Origin: Sipunculus nudus
Taxonomy: Eukaryota > Annelida > Sipuncula > Golfingiida > Sipunculidae
Assembly: GCA_026874595.1 (NCBI GenBank)
Contig: CM049314.1
Coordinates: forward strand, 36,625,229 to 36,689,228
Length of the DNA stretch: 64,000 nt
Direction of reading: 5' to 3'
Below the pieces are notes generated by a model. That model ran no database searches. It saw only the letters and a list, made by a program, of their open reading frames with translations, and was not told where the DNA came from. This document shows, piece by piece, positions 35,425 to 49,029 of the stretch. A program made the translations under genes and the position numbers. Each line of letters opens with the position of its first letter. The stretch's first letter is position 1.

Positions 35425-36590
35425 AAATCAAATGATTTGAAGGTGCCGGTCGATTTGTACTGCGGTCGAACGTAGCATAGACTTTTTCAATCCCCATTAA
35501 AATACTCACGTTGTGTTTTGGGCATACGGCCATGCGCACTCTCAAGTCAGGACCAGGAATATTGTCCAACAGCCAGTGATGTAAAACAGGGCTATGTTCT
35601 TGGCCCTCTGATGGTTACCCAGTTCTTCTGTCATAAGCTAGAACCAAACCACAGTGGAACCTCATAAGGATCGCAATGTTTATATCAACTTATGCAATGA
35701 CGGTTGCTCTGGACCCAAAAATGCAAACAAAATTATCTTTCACCATTGAATAAAATGGAAATAGCCACTCTATATTTGCTGCACATGCAGGTACTATTTT
35801 TTTTCATTTTATGACATTGTTTGTTAATAAATCATCATATTTCTGATTCTATGCTTTGAGCTTTGGCTATTAATTGCCTGCCTATGATTTTCAAAAAGAT
35901 CTTGGGTAAAGTTGGATACTGTAAATCCATCATCATGTCTTACCACTTATTTGCTTTCAGCTACTGATAGGAGAACCCTGTTGAAATTTACATCACTTGA
36001 AACGAAGCAGTTGTTAATATCTTAGACAATGATACCAGTTTATACTGTCAAGACATGTTTTTGTAATACATATTTGTTAAAGCTGGAACGATCTTCATCT
36101 GAATATCGTGAAATAAAATTGTAAATCTTAAAGCCGCCTTTGAGGATAGAAAGGTGTAGCATTTAAAAACGACAAAAAAGCAAGGGGGAGCGTTTACCCC
36201 GATGGTTTGTGTTTAACATCTGCTGCTCCACTCCAAATTAGTCTTAATTAAGGAGTCGAGTGCTTCCATCACCTGCAACATCCCCGTACATGCAACAGTC
36301 AATGCATTGGTAAATCAGTAGATGAAAGTTTTAAATTACTAAGGTCCTCACTTACCTATAATCTATTTAATACACTAATAATTATTTATAAATTACTAAT
36401 TCATTAAGAAACAAAGGACCTGTGGGTCACGCCGCTCAGCTGAAAACAATTATAAGTATATTTTCATAAAAAAACTGTTTTTTTTCATGTGATTATCTAG
36501 AGTTGCCTGTGTACTTTTATAGGCATAATGAAAGATGCAGAAATTGCATGCGTTAACTAATTTATGAACGGATGGGCCCTGAGACCTCTA
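35425..36590. other. Intergenic, nothing recognised
   Basis: AT-rich. No exon or repeat family identified. Confidence 0.5.
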
Positions 36591-37640
36591 CCTTTCTGCT
36601 TGTGACCCCCAAAATTAAACATAATCTTCCCCTATTCAGATGAGCCACATGTGGAAGACGGAAGGTTTGGGATGAAATGTTTGGCTTAAAATGCATCCAC
36701 AATTTTTTTTTAAAGATGTGGGTCCTGTTACTTTGGCCTTTGATCTAATTACCCCAAAATCAAAAGAATTCTTAGTTTAGTGATGGGCCATATGTTATTC
36801 AACTTTGATATCCATTTATAGATCGAATCTGGAGTTATCTTTTGTAAACAAATATGTGGACAGATGGCCACTGTGACCTTGACCCTTGACCTTTTGACCT
36901 TAACATCAATCAGGTTTATCTTCTGTTTGCACGATACCTGTATGTGATAAATGAAAGGTTTGGCTTAAAATGCATCCGCAATCTTACTAAATATGTCGGT
37001 CCTGTAACCTTGGCCTTTGACCTCATGACCCATGAATCAATTCTAGCTTTATATGTTGGCCATATATAATTTAAGTTTAAATCGATATGCTAAACCAAAC
37101 TGGGGTCATCGTCAGGAAACATATTTGACGGACATACAAAAAGACTTATAGACGGACTGACAGGGTGATTACTATAGGGCATCCGCTTATTCAAGTAGGG
37201 GTCTAATAACACGCAAGGGTTTAAGACGCCAGATAAAGCCATAGTTTCAAATCGGATAGTATAGATATAAATTGGCGGTCTCAAAATAAAGAAAAAAATT
37301 CGTTAAAAAATAGAATTATAAACCATTCTTTAGGTACCGAAGACACCAGTCATAATCATTAAACAGACCAGGTTTCGGGAAACCAGTGGATACCACATTC
37401 GAGAAACTGACATAATTGCTGTCATTTGACGGTCCCAATCCAAGGAAAATCGTAAACATGAGAAGTCGCGCAACCATTTTTTCAGGAACTGACAACCCTA
37501 GACATTGTAAATATTCAAGACAAGATTTAGGGCAATCCATACATAAGTTATCAAGATACTGGTTTTGTATCAAATTTAGTCGTTTTGGGGGGGGGGGGGG
37601 GGTACGTAAAAGCCCAATAGCTCGGAGGGTATAGATCACA
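36590..37640. repeat. GACCTTTGACC-rich repeat, copy 1
   Basis: Blocks AAGATGTGGGTCCTGT, GGCTTAAAATGCATCC, CCTTTGACCT and, in the right part, GGGCAATCCATACATAAG recur in the same order at 42525-43430. The segment has a G run at 37588-37602. Minus-strand ORFs of both copies' right parts look related, but this follows from the shared DNA repeat and does not show a gene. Confidence 0.65.
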
Positions 37641-38159
37641 GTGACCTTATTTTAGTTTTCAGGTTACTATTAAATGTATATGCTGGTCGGTATTTGTGCC
37701 AGTTCTACGAATTAGTTTATAAGCATACAGCAAAATGCTGAACAACGTAATTCCGTGTTTAAACGTATACAATATACATAAGTATATATAGCGTACGCCT
37801 TAATCTGCATAACACCTTTACAAACGGGATAGGATGCACACATGCGGACAAGTTTTTTGCCCCTAATATACGTTTGTCAGTGCACTTTTCAGGTCGTTCG
37901 CCTGTTCAGAATAGCAACGCAAACACTGCATGATATTTATTGGCGAAAGGTATCCCTGGTCGGATATTCTAAATACAGATTTGTAACCGTATCCCTCTCT
38001 CTTTATGTGTACGCACGAACTAATGAAGCTTTCTTTTACACTCTGGTATTCCAGGCAGGGATACAGAGACTATGTTCTGTGTAATTTCACACATACACGG
38101 CGGCCGTGTGTAGTTTGTAGATTTTTCGTATATAACCGGGAGGCCCAACACTCAACCTT

Positions 38160-39011
38160 CAGATGGGCATCCATACAGAAAACCAAACGACCGTCCTCTG
38201 TACGTTAACACAAGCTCGAAAACTAAAACAACTAATCCCCGTCGGAGTGTCGAGACGCATTCCCCAGCTCTCTAAGAGCAGAATCAGCCGGGTATCGACA
38301 ACAGGCCCAGGAAAGGAGTTACCAACCGCAACCATCATAAAAAAAAAAAAAAACGAAAAGAACAAAAACTGTATCCTTTGGTTTAATCCACCATTCAGTT
38401 TGAATATAAAAACAAACATTGCCAGAACATTTTTAAAGCTTGTATAAATGCATTTCCCGTGCAGCAACATGCTACAGTACCATGGCCTGCACGCAAAATA
38501 TAATTCAGAAACACAACAAACGGTTACTGAGCGACAACAACACAATGAAAACCAGCGGATGCAACTGCCGGAACAAACCGGAATGCCCCCTTAAAGGAGC
38601 ATGCCATCAAGCCGGCATTGTCTACGCGACCACGGTCACAACGGCAACTACAGAGAAAACACATAAGAATTGCCGATACAGATTTTAAATCCCGTTACAC
38701 GAACAACAAAAAATCATTTTACCACTCTAAATACGAAAAAGACTCCGAGCTCTCAAAGTACATTTCGCTACAGATGGAAACAAATACCCCATACTCAATC
38801 AGCTGGCGGGACCACAAAAGCGCTCCCCAATGGAAACTGTTACCTCTGCCTCGAAGGAAAGGTTCAAATAATATCATTCCCGAGGTCACAAATACTGAAC
38901 AAAAGATCTGAAATCATTTCAAAATACAGGCATACTCCTGATCCCAGTACAATCCCACCTTACCATGGCTGGGTGCATCAATGTATAATTATAAACTACA
39001 TCAACCGTTAA
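38160..39011 (+). pseudogene. Broken Penelope-like retroelement, 3' part with GIY-YIG region
   Basis: Pieces in three + frames follow the order typical of Penelope-like elements: an ILWFNPPFSLNIKTNI segment (about 38365-38440), a HNKRLL and CNCRNKPECPLKGAC cysteine block (38500-38620), SKYISLQMETNTPYSISWR (about 38750-38810), then NGNCYLCLEGK and a KRSEIISKYRHT tail (to about 38940). These are the linker and GIY-YIG endonuclease region. Frame changes and a poly-A run near 38340 break it. The reverse transcriptase core is not seen. A dead copy; family knowledge is recalled, not searched. Confidence 0.8.
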
Positions 39012-39124
39012 CAGATCACATCTAATGATTGCGAGAACATGAAAACACGTGTTAATATGAAACTGTACATTTTGGATCGGTAGTCTGTAAGAGGTGGGGG
39101 AAGACGGAGTTCCCGGAAAAAAAC

Positions 39125-39245
39125 CTTTTGTTATGGACGGGCAACCACAACTAACTCTCATAACCACGCCGGCGATCGAACTCGGGTGGCCCGCAGAGAG
39201 AGCCGAGCGTTTAACACCTCGACTTTCCGGTCCCCTGCTCATCTA
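39125..39245 (-). mobile_element. tRNA-like SINE head
   Basis: Minus strand: an A-box-like AGTCGAGGTGTTAAACG and a B-box-like GAGTTCGATCG at tRNA spacing. No complete cloverleaf. Confidence 0.5.
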
Positions 39246-39359
39246 TCACGGCCCCTCCTCCACTGTATATATACAAGCATGTTTTATGCTTTGTCTTAAT
39301 ATGCTCCCTGCTGGAATTCCCTAATCATATACCCATTTATAGTAGGGAAAACAACTCTG

Positions 39360-39785
39360 AACACGTGATTCATGGGTCATGACGCTCAGCTGACAAGCAT
39401 AAGATAATGGCCTTTTTTTTACAACTTTGTCCTAGGTAGAAGAAAATGATTGGAAATGTTATTAAAATTTTGTGGAGGGGCAGGAGTATTTGTACGCATA
39501 AATCACATAACATGATGGTGCAGGGCAAAAAAGTAATACTAGGCATGACTGAACATTTGCTACTCGTTCAAACAGTGAAACTGATGTTTCCAGAACACAG
39601 CTTGCAGAATATAGATCACCATGAACTTATCTAAGGTCTAAGTAGATTTTAATGGACTGTCCTATATTACAAGTAATAAGATTCTAGGTCCAGCCGTTAC
39701 GATTTGTGCCCTGCTAACGGACGACGGACAATGACCCATCGCTATAGCTCAGCATTGCTAAAAGGCAGCTGAGCTAAAAAAAAAG
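39360..39785 (-). repeat. Hairpin-headed repeat, minus orientation
   Basis: Ends with GTTACGATTTGTGCCCTGC, ACGGACGACGGACAATG, CGCTATAGCTCAGC and GCAGCTGAGCT. This is the reverse of the heads at 5600 and 49035. Confidence 0.6.
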
Positions 39786-39799
39786 TATTTTCCAAAGGC

Positions 39800-42524
39800 G
39801 TTAAGCTAATATGAGACGCGTTTCTAGGTATACATGTTTACGTTTAAGCTAAGATGGAAATTATATTTAAGGTAGCTGAATACACTAAGAAGATTTAATT
39901 GGAGTCTCCATTAATTCCGTAGCGTTGCTTGGCAGTAATTATGGATTCATAATAGGCCTAAAATGTTATACTACGCCTTCTCTTTTAGCACATTCAGCAA
40001 CAATATTATTTCAATATATCGAACGGTTCTTGAAATAATGTGACCAAAGAGAAATTCCATGACAGCCACAGGCGGCCATATGAATTGTTTGACTGGTCAG
40101 AAATTCACAATCCTCGGTAAAATCGCATGCTGAGGTCTTCCGGTTATGCATGAAATAAATGCCAAGATGGTGCCCTTCTTTTGTAATGTCTAGAAAGCGG
40201 ACAGAAATATCGATAACTATGTTGGCGCCTACAAGGGTCCGGTCCTAATTATAATATTTCACGATTGCCTGCTGTTAATTTTATTAGCTTCTGTGATTTA
40301 AATTTGCTTTCTTGCTTCGACCTCTGGTCCGTGTCTTTGGACAATACACATTTAAACACATAAAAGACTGCAAGATCGCTGTAGCTGATATGACTTTGAA
40401 TCTTAAATCTCCTTCTGTCCATTTGAGTTAAACAGTGGTTCTATGACGCACATATAATTTTTTAAATAGAACACAAAAGTCCGTTATGTAGGCCTATCTT
40501 TTATGAGAAATTATAGAAACGTCAGTGCATGCATTTTTTTTTGGGTTAAACCCTCATGGTCGTAAGTTCTTTCTTTGGGATTGACATGTCAACAATGTAA
40601 GTTAACCTACCGTATGTATAATCTAGTCTTATAGATAAAACATCAGCCAAAACAAAAACTACATACATGTCATAACAAGACATATCCTCATTAGCCAATC
40701 AAATAAAACAACCACATCCTAGCATTAATTTGTGTCCTTGAAGGTGAAAGCAGACACGATTACCTCTGTCGTGTAAACCGATAACCCTAGTTTACATAAA
40801 TCTAAAAATTAATTAAAGTTTAAATGTAACATCAATTTGCTCTGCTGAAATTACAGAGCACACTATTCAAAACTTCAATCAAAGAGACCAGAATCTGCTT
40901 TCAAACCTTATATCCTAATCCATATTTAACTCTATAACCGAAGTGAAAAATGACACAAATAACCATCTTACTCATGGTAATGTTAACGTTCTTTTCATCT
41001 AACACTGCCTGTGGCGGTTTTGAATGGCAACTGTGTTGTGTGAACGTGTGCAGTTTCCGCTAAAACACCTTTCCGATAAATTTGCTGCCAAAATAAAGAC
41101 CCAATCATTGTAATGTTTCTAAATACCAGTGTTGAGATTCTAAAAGCTAAAAATAATTTGTTAATGAGGTAATCTATTTTTGTTGTCCAAATAAAATATA
41201 CCAATTTCTACTCATGATTTCGTCATCAATAACTGATAAAAAAGTTGTTTACACAGGTTGAATGTTTTTACAGCTTGGTTCTGACCATTGTTTACTGATG
41301 TTTCATGTAAATTTGTGTAATCAGACATATTTATGTCCCAGCACTTTTACGGACTATGCCTGTAAAGACCGGTTATTACACGACTAAGTAAAATATCCAG
41401 TAATAACCACTTTTTTCACTCAGCGGCGGCTTTTCATCTCTGATATCAATTTCATCTCCACACTGCTCCATAGGGAATTTATGCTGTGAAACGCCACAAA
41501 GTGGGGCAGTGTATCTTGGCACCGTACCATGTGTAACTGTCTGGAAGTTGCCTGAGCGATGACGTATAATTAATATTTAAATCAATGATAGCTTTGCACT
41601 CATACCTGTGAGATAAGATAAGATATTATTTAATGCCAATAATGAATTTGGGTGTCAAGCAACTGATATGTGGCACAAATAAAAAATAATAGTAATAATA
41701 ATATTAATAGTATAATAAAAGTAATAGTAGTAATAATAATCATAATATTAACGACTAGAAAACGAATATAAATACATTACATATGCTCACTAACAAACGC
41801 ACTGCACTTGGTCTAAAAGATTCCTTGAAGCGATTTGTTTTACACATGATGAATTTACTCGTCTTCGAGATTTCAATCATCTGATTACTCCACTCAACGA
41901 ATGCTGACTTCTTATCATGGTTTTAAACTTCCTCAGTACCCTTAGACAATACATACTTTCAAAGATTTCTAAGTCTGTACCAATAATACGTTCTCCAATT
42001 GTCCTCGTTTCTTCTTAGTTTGTGACACTCAAAGTACTCAAGTTATAGCCCAGACACCGGCCAGAATGTCATACTTGACACGGAGCCAATATAAACAGGA
42101 ATCGAAAGCGAACAAAATGTCACCCTGACACGGGTGTAAGTCATTAAATTAAATGACGGAAATTACAGTTTGATAAAAAAAAACGATTTTTCAAGACTCA
42201 ATAAACTCAGAACTATAAATATATCAATAGGTTGAAGAGTGGTTCATTTTCTTTTTTTAAGACAACCGCATTTTTTATTCGCGCCAATTGGCAATGACAT
42301 GTCATCACGATGGCATATTCTGAGCATTATTATATATCTGTCAGGTCATTAATATATTTAAATAAATATGTAGCCGGTGTTTAAATGTGCGTTCCACGCA
42401 CAATGGTGCCACCGATATAAAAGACATGATTTACAGGTCACCACGAGTAAAACAATACGATGCAACTTTGTTTACAGTTAACTTACTTGCTTGATCAGTT
42501 ACTATAACTAGAGACCCATGTGGG
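39800..42524. other. Intergenic with a trinucleotide tract
   Basis: No gene recognised. 41670-41755 is an imperfect (AAT/AGT)n tract following a short GATAA repeat. Confidence 0.5.
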
Positions 42525-43560
42525 TCCTGTTAACTTGACCTTGACCTTGTGACCTAAATGTCTGAAAACTGAAACAACTCTCCATGAACTCACACCATTT
42601 TATTTTCTTAACCATCCTTTAAAAAGTTGACATCTGATTTCTTCCACTTTTGAATGGTAAGGCATGTAACAGATGGTAGGTTTAGGATGAAATATTTGAT
42701 AAACCATCTTTTAAAAGATGTGGGTGCTGTAACCTTCATCTTTAATCCCGTGAACCCGAAATCAAAACGATTCTTACTTTAGTGGTGGGCAATCAAGTTT
42801 GAAACCAAACTGTTTAGACAAACCACAATCTCCACCCATAAACTAATTTGTGATCGAATTGGCCCTGTGACATTGACCTTTGATCAGTGTATCACCAAAA
42901 TTGAAAAAAAAAAAATATCTTTCCTTATTGGCGGGTGAGTCACATGTAGAAGATGAAGATTTTGTGATTAGAATTTTGGCTTAAAATGGTTCGTAATCTT
43001 TTTAAATCAGTGGGTCTTGTGACCTTAACCTTTGAACAAAATCAGTGGGATTGTTGCTTTATTGGTGGGCTCTATATTAATCAAGTTTGAAATGTATATA
43101 TAAATTCAAACTGCAGTTATCATCCTGAAACAAATAGCCCAGAAGATAACATGATTGCTGTTAATCTCGGTCTAAAAATAGAAAAAAATCGTAAATATTA
43201 AACAAAATACAGATTGCGACACCAGTGTTTTTGAACTGACAAAAGCAGTCAGGGTCAATATTTAAAGCAATGTTCATGGCAATCCATGCATTAATTGTCG
43301 AGATACTTATTTTATCATACACTTTGGAGATTTGTATCAATCTTTTAATTACTCTAGGGATATTTACAAGCCCCATCGCTCGAAAGATACATTTACCTAA
43401 TTTTGTGTTCAAAAGACTTTTTTTCTAACTAGGTCCTGGCGCAGATGTTTCTGGGGTCAGTGGTTACGATTTGTGCCTTGCCTACGAAAGGCCGGACGGG
43501 CGACGGACGAACCCGATGCCTCACTGAGTCAGTTGACTATCAGTCCCATGAACTGAAATA
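42525..43560. repeat. GACCTTTGACC-rich repeat, copy 2, with hairpin head
   Basis: Parallels 36590-37640. Its right end joins a minus-oriented hairpin head (GTTACGATTTGTGCC, GGACGGGCGACGGACG, then AGTCAGTTGACT...AGTC). Confidence 0.65.
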
Positions 43561-45814
43561 GCAGGCAATAGGGAGCCGTGCTTTTGTACACGTCAGATTT
43601 TGGACTGAGATATTAATAACCTGTTTATCTTCCCCCTCTTCGCTCAGTGCCTGACCTGAATTATACCCTCCGCTTGAGAAGCTGCAGCACAACAGGCGTG
43701 TATCATGCCGTCTTAGCCTGAAAACCGTGCCTCAGTAACAGACTAAAAACCGCCGACATAACCGTGCCATCCAATAAAACCAGGCGCCAGGTTTCCGATT
43801 TGTTTCAGCATTGCAACTATAAAGGACACTTAACGAACCCGAAAAGTTTAAAATGCATCTCATTTGAATTAATTATTTTGCAATAGAATTTTTTTTGAAT
43901 AAATAGAATAATTACTGGTTCCAAATGTTTCTATAAAATCGTAATTATATGCTTATAAAATACTTGTATTATCTATATTGGTCAAATATCGTTTTTATAT
44001 ATGGTTAAAAAGCACCCAAATAATTTACATTGGCCATATATTGTCAGTGTAACAACTTTAAAATCAATTATAAGTTCTTGGTTTTAGTTATTGTTCATCT
44101 ACTTGTGTGGATTCATACAATGTTACATTCATAACAATTGTTTCGAGCGAGTTCCCCCATAGCATATAACAAAACGTCGCTTTATTTTAATGTCTAAGAG
44201 CTAGTGAGTATAAAATTCGTGATAAAATTCGTGAAAGAGCGTGAATTGTCTTCACTCCAGAAAAAAAACGATACGCCAGGAAACCGTTTAGTGCTCCTCT
44301 TTTAAACACAAAGTATGTTAGTTTTATCTGCATAAGGTTACAAGGCTGGTTTACCTGTCACACCTTCGATACTTATACTTCTATATATCTGTTACACGCC
44401 AGTGTAACATGATCTTAGGCTTTCTGGTTACTTTATCAGTCTGGCAAATATTCAAGAGCACTTTACTCAACTTGGGATACCCCAGGGAAGTAGGGAAGTA
44501 TTACTTTCATTCTACCAAGCCATCAAATACATTTGAGTTTTAAATTATTGATTTAATAAAAAAAAACTTTAGATAACATAATTTTAGGGGAACAAAATGT
44601 ATGGGACGATACAGTTTTACTGGTCGGTCATAACTGTTCATGTTCAGTATTTTCAAATTTAATTTCAGGTTATAACAGGAAAAGACTCTGAAAGAAACAA
44701 AAGTAAAGCTAAAGGAAAACCTGATAGTTCATCATAATGAACAAAAAGAACATTATCGGAGACCTTTAAGAAAAACGCCTGGGCCGACAGAACGGATGCT
44801 CGTACAAGAGGGAAAGTAGTAAGTGAACTGCTGCTCGCCGGGTTGTTTTTTTCTGAATGATCTTCTTACAATGACAGAAATCATCAGGGGACCTGACTGC
44901 ACCCCTATAATTTTTAATATTCATAAAGTAAGAGGTTTGTATAATTGTACCTATACCTGGCAGAACAAATCAGAATACAATTACCTTAGGGTCAAAGCAG
45001 CAGGTACATGCTACATAAAACTAAAGTCACTTTTCCTGGTATAGTGCACTCCAGGTAAAATGTATGGCTATGATGCTGGAACTGAACGTGTTGACTTGTA
45101 TATATGAATAGTAAATAATATACACTTACAATAGTGAACATTTATTCTCTATCTGATCAAATATCTCTCAATACACTAATTTCGGATGTCCAAGTAGTTT
45201 TGTCTAGGACCCCTCTGGATGTATAGTTAACAGGTTCTGGGTCTGACGATTACGATTTGTGGCCTGTTAACTAGTTTGCAGCATCAAGGATGCCATAATA
45301 ACCTTGCCATGTAGATCATATATTCAAATATCATGCAACATAAAAGCTGGATGTAAAAATAACATTATTGGATTTACATTCATGCCTACCACTAGTTCAT
45401 AGCTGGAAGCCACAGTGTTAGTGTGAACTGAACAAAACTGAACATAGTACCCAACGGTCTTACATTAACTCAAATATTGTGCATGGTAATTTGTTAAAAT
45501 ATTATATATTAATTCTTGTGCATGCGTCAGCTCTCCCCTTCCCAGTTGCCTTTCTATTCCCCATTTTCTTAGGTAAATGAGAAATAGTCTGTGTAGTGTG
45601 ATACACAAAATATAGCAACCTGAATTATACGTTCACATGTACTTGTTGCCGACTGACAGTTGCATCAGGTTTGTTTGCTGCTGCGCTAGCTTCAACCATC
45701 AAGAACTTCTGACAACCATGTACCCGTGCCAAAACCACACTGCCGTCCCGAGTGGGATGGCATTCTGCCATGGAACACGAGTCATCGTTAAAAAGCGTCG
45801 AAAATAACTATTAA
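43561..45814. other. Intergenic, nothing firm
   Basis: A 22-codon open stretch after an acceptor at 44669-44737 and a 73-codon ORF at 44823-45044 are the only candidates. Neither has further support. Confidence 0.4.
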
Positions 45815-46143
45815 CAATACAATAAAAGGTATGGTTCTCAGGCACCGCCCGCATCAATTTTAAACCCCCCGCATTATTTTTTTTATTTTGATTTTCAAAA
45901 GAAACTTGCCAATTTTGAGCTAAAGCCCCTCTCGGACGATCTTTTAAGAAGATTAAATAATACAATCTTGATAAAAATCTTTTTTTTAATGCTTTACTTG
46001 TTAAGCGAAAAAAGCTGTTATTTTCATGCTTTTTTTCCTGATTATATGGCATTTTTATCGAAACAGATAAAAAAAAAAAATGGGCGCCCGCATTGATTAC
46101 TGAAAAAAGTGCCTAAAAACCAAACCTTGTTTTTTGGGCCTTA
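45815..46143. mobile_element. TIR MITE, copy 2
   Basis: GGTATGGTTCTCAGGCAC at the left and GTGCCTAAAAACCAAACC at the right are inverted repeats matching those at 3947-4274. The interior shares TTTTGATTTTCAA, CCAATTTTGAGC and GATTATATGGCATTTTT blocks. The minus ORF through it is spurious. Confidence 0.8.
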
Positions 46144-47839
46144 ATGTAATGAACATGGGATTTGTGTATGATCGTAACACGTGTGTCATATTGATCCCTG
46201 ATCAGTAGTACCCTGTAACAATATGACGGTATAGTACGTTAGAAGGTTGGGTTGGTGACAATAGGAAACATAAAAAGAGAAATGCAGAAAAATTACAAAT
46301 ACAGGTAAATTACATTCCTCCTTCTTAAATTGCAAATGATTTCAAAACAGTACGATATGTATGCTTAGTGTAAGATGAATCTTTAAACTCACAATGTTAC
46401 ATTTCAGTTCAATTATAGGTAATATATATATATATATATATATACATTCTGCGTATGTTTACGAGAGCTACATTAAGCTTGCTTCTTTTGTGCCCAAAAT
46501 ACTAAGATAAGCAGGGAGCAATATTTTAACAACAATTCTGAAATCCCAAATGTTTGCAGTGTCTGTAAAAGGTTGAAATTAAACAAAATGTCTGATCTGT
46601 GCATTTAAAAATCAGTCAACTTGATCAGTAAACTTTATAATTATTCCACATGTCATCAGGTTTAAAGCTCAGTTGCCTCTGGATCATCCCGAGATGAAGG
46701 GACTGGTGTTTGTTCATCACTCTTCAATGATGAACAAATAGTTACTTCAAACCTAACAAAATTTAGCTGCATATTAAGACGGGTCCAGGTGATATCTCTT
46801 TGGAAACCTAATATTTTTTAAGCTCCAAAAAACAAAAACACTAAAAATGCACCCGAAAGCGTTGGAACAATTATTTTTTACATATTTTTGAAAAATGGCA
46901 GAGGATCAACCGTTCACATAGACTTAAAATAATACTCAACATCCCCACTTGCGTATTATTTACCAGCTATGTGATAAGTTGATAATGTCAGCAGGTTATC
47001 TAAAAAGAATACAAACAATGGAAGTGTGAAGTGTAAGTCACAATACCACGGCAGTTAATAGAAGGGTTATTGTGATTAAGATTTTTAAAGACATTTGATA
47101 GAAAATCCTGTTTATATTTCGGTTATTATGCATTAACGTATAGCTGTTGTAACATTGCGTCAGTAAAGTAAAACCATGGTTTTCCCCACAGAGACCAAGA
47201 AAGAAGCTGAAGTGATGATCATACGATCAAAAAGAGCCAAGTATGACTCGCCTGTGACGTCATGGTGTTGTTCTGTACGATATATATGTACCAGGCCCCA
47301 GTCATACAACTGCAGGTGAAGCGAGAGTGGTGCAAGCTTCAGGTAAGAGCTCACTGATTTTTTTATCTCCGATTTTATTATACCTTCGCCAGGTAGCAAA
47401 ACGTATTATACTTTACCTTCGGTTTGTCTGTCAGCATATTTACGCGAAAACTACAGAACAGACTATATTGTAATTATATTGAACATTACATTAACATTAT
47501 CATTACACATTTTTAATTCAAAGGATACTTTTTTTCTGACGCTTTATTCTGGATGTGGCCTTGTTGATCCTTAAATAAAAATGTACACATTACAGTATTT
47601 TGTTATTTCTGTCGGTTGATGTCTCCGTCAAAATATTTTTTAATACAATTCAGCCATCTAGCTTTTAACCTTGAACCTTTAAACATACTAAAACTGCTAG
47701 AAATAGGGAAATCTAATCTTTTTTTAAAATATTTTGTTAAAGTTTTTGCTGGATTTAACCGCCTCCCATTTTTAATTGTTGCTTAACTAATACTGTGTAC
47801 ACCTGCTGAACCATTCCTTTTTTATCCGTTTGACAGGGG
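46144..47839. other. Intergenic, one possible first-exon donor
   Basis: A (TA)n lies at 46421-46443. A TATATAT near 47280 followed by CAAGCTTCAGGTAAGAG (donor at about 47342) could be a promoter and first exon, but nothing ties it to a gene. Confidence 0.3.
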
Positions 47840-48118
47840 CTCATGCGCGATAATTCTAGTGATAGGCAGGCTCGGTGTTTTTCTCCTGCGGGTCCTGGAT
47901 ATGTGTTATCCCAATTGCTTGGTCATAACACCAAGCTATCCCCGATAGGCGCACTCGTTTGTGGGAGAATACGACCAATGAGGACATTCGTGTTATTAAG
48001 CGTGCAGATCGCTCATCCTGGGTGGGGCCCCACCTTGAAAAATATCAACCCCTCTCCTAAGATTCAAACTCAGGATCTCCGGACTTTCAGTTGTGTGCAC
48101 TACCCCTAGACCAAGAAA
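47840..48118 (-). mobile_element. tRNA-derived SINE
   Basis: Minus strand: A-box-like TGGTCTAGGGGTAGTGC (within 48097-48113) and B-box-like GAGTTTGAATC (48061-48071) at tRNA spacing. A GC-richer body extends left. Mismatches in the acceptor stem argue against a working tRNA. Confidence 0.55.
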
Positions 48119-49029
48119 GCTGTATGGGACATTTAATTTATCAAACATTTAAATTGTGATAAATAAGAGACATATAATAGATTTTAATGTAGGATTGAGA
48201 AAGCAACTATCCGTAAAACTCCGGGCGGGTTTCTACCAAAGAGAGCGATCGCGAGGTTCTTTACAAGTCATATATTAATAATTTCTACAAAAATTTAACC
48301 TACATTGTAACATATTTATTTACTAAAAAAGGTAATATACGTAATTTACACAAAAATAATCAATTTGTTTTGGCCATCTAACAGTGTTAAATTATTTTCG
48401 TTATGTGTATTTTTAATATGCATTTCACCCATGCACAGCTATGCATAGGGAAATTCGAACACCGAGAAGGACTTCATTAAAGCTGAACTAAATATTTGAG
48501 CTGTTGGTAAGAGAATGCCGTGTTGATTTTTAGATTTAGATTTTTAGACGTCCACATTATAAAGTATATACTTACTTACCATGTAATTGTTTGTTCAATA
48601 TTTTAGAGAAAAAATGTCTGTAATGCCGTCCCGGCCCCCGGCTTATTAAAAGTCAAATATATTACCAAAATAGTCATTGAATTTACGCGACTAAACCTTT
48701 GCCGACATCAATTTAACAATAAACTAGTTAATATGACCCTACTCCAGAGGAAACCTCTCCTCTGACCCTCCTCCTTTAGGAAAGTATCAAATTTTTCCGA
48801 CTACAAATGTTCGTTGACACTTTTCAAACACATCAACCGTCATAGAAAAACCATATCCAAATTCAACTTGAATATAAAATGAATTGTAAAAACATTAAAG
48901 TGAGAATGTGTCATTAAAAGGAATTAAACAAAAACATTTTTATAAACACCCCCACGTCATAATTAGTCTGGACTATTCTTACAACTCTATACATCACAGA
49001 GTCAAACTCACATGATGAACTTGGGGACG

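Noticed and set aside
37316-37639. 107-aa minus ORF resembling the 83-aa minus ORF at 43161-43412
   Set aside because: The resemblance is explained by the shared DNA repeat. One copy needs a poly-G run to stay open.
44669-44737. Possible 22-codon terminal exon ending KGKPDSSS
   Set aside because: A good acceptor but too short, low-complexity and without other exons.
45699-46052. 117-aa minus ORF
   Set aside because: Lies across a MITE and is not preserved in the other copy.
48040-48118. Functional tRNA gene
   Set aside because: A/B boxes are present but stems do not pair fully, and a SINE-like body follows.
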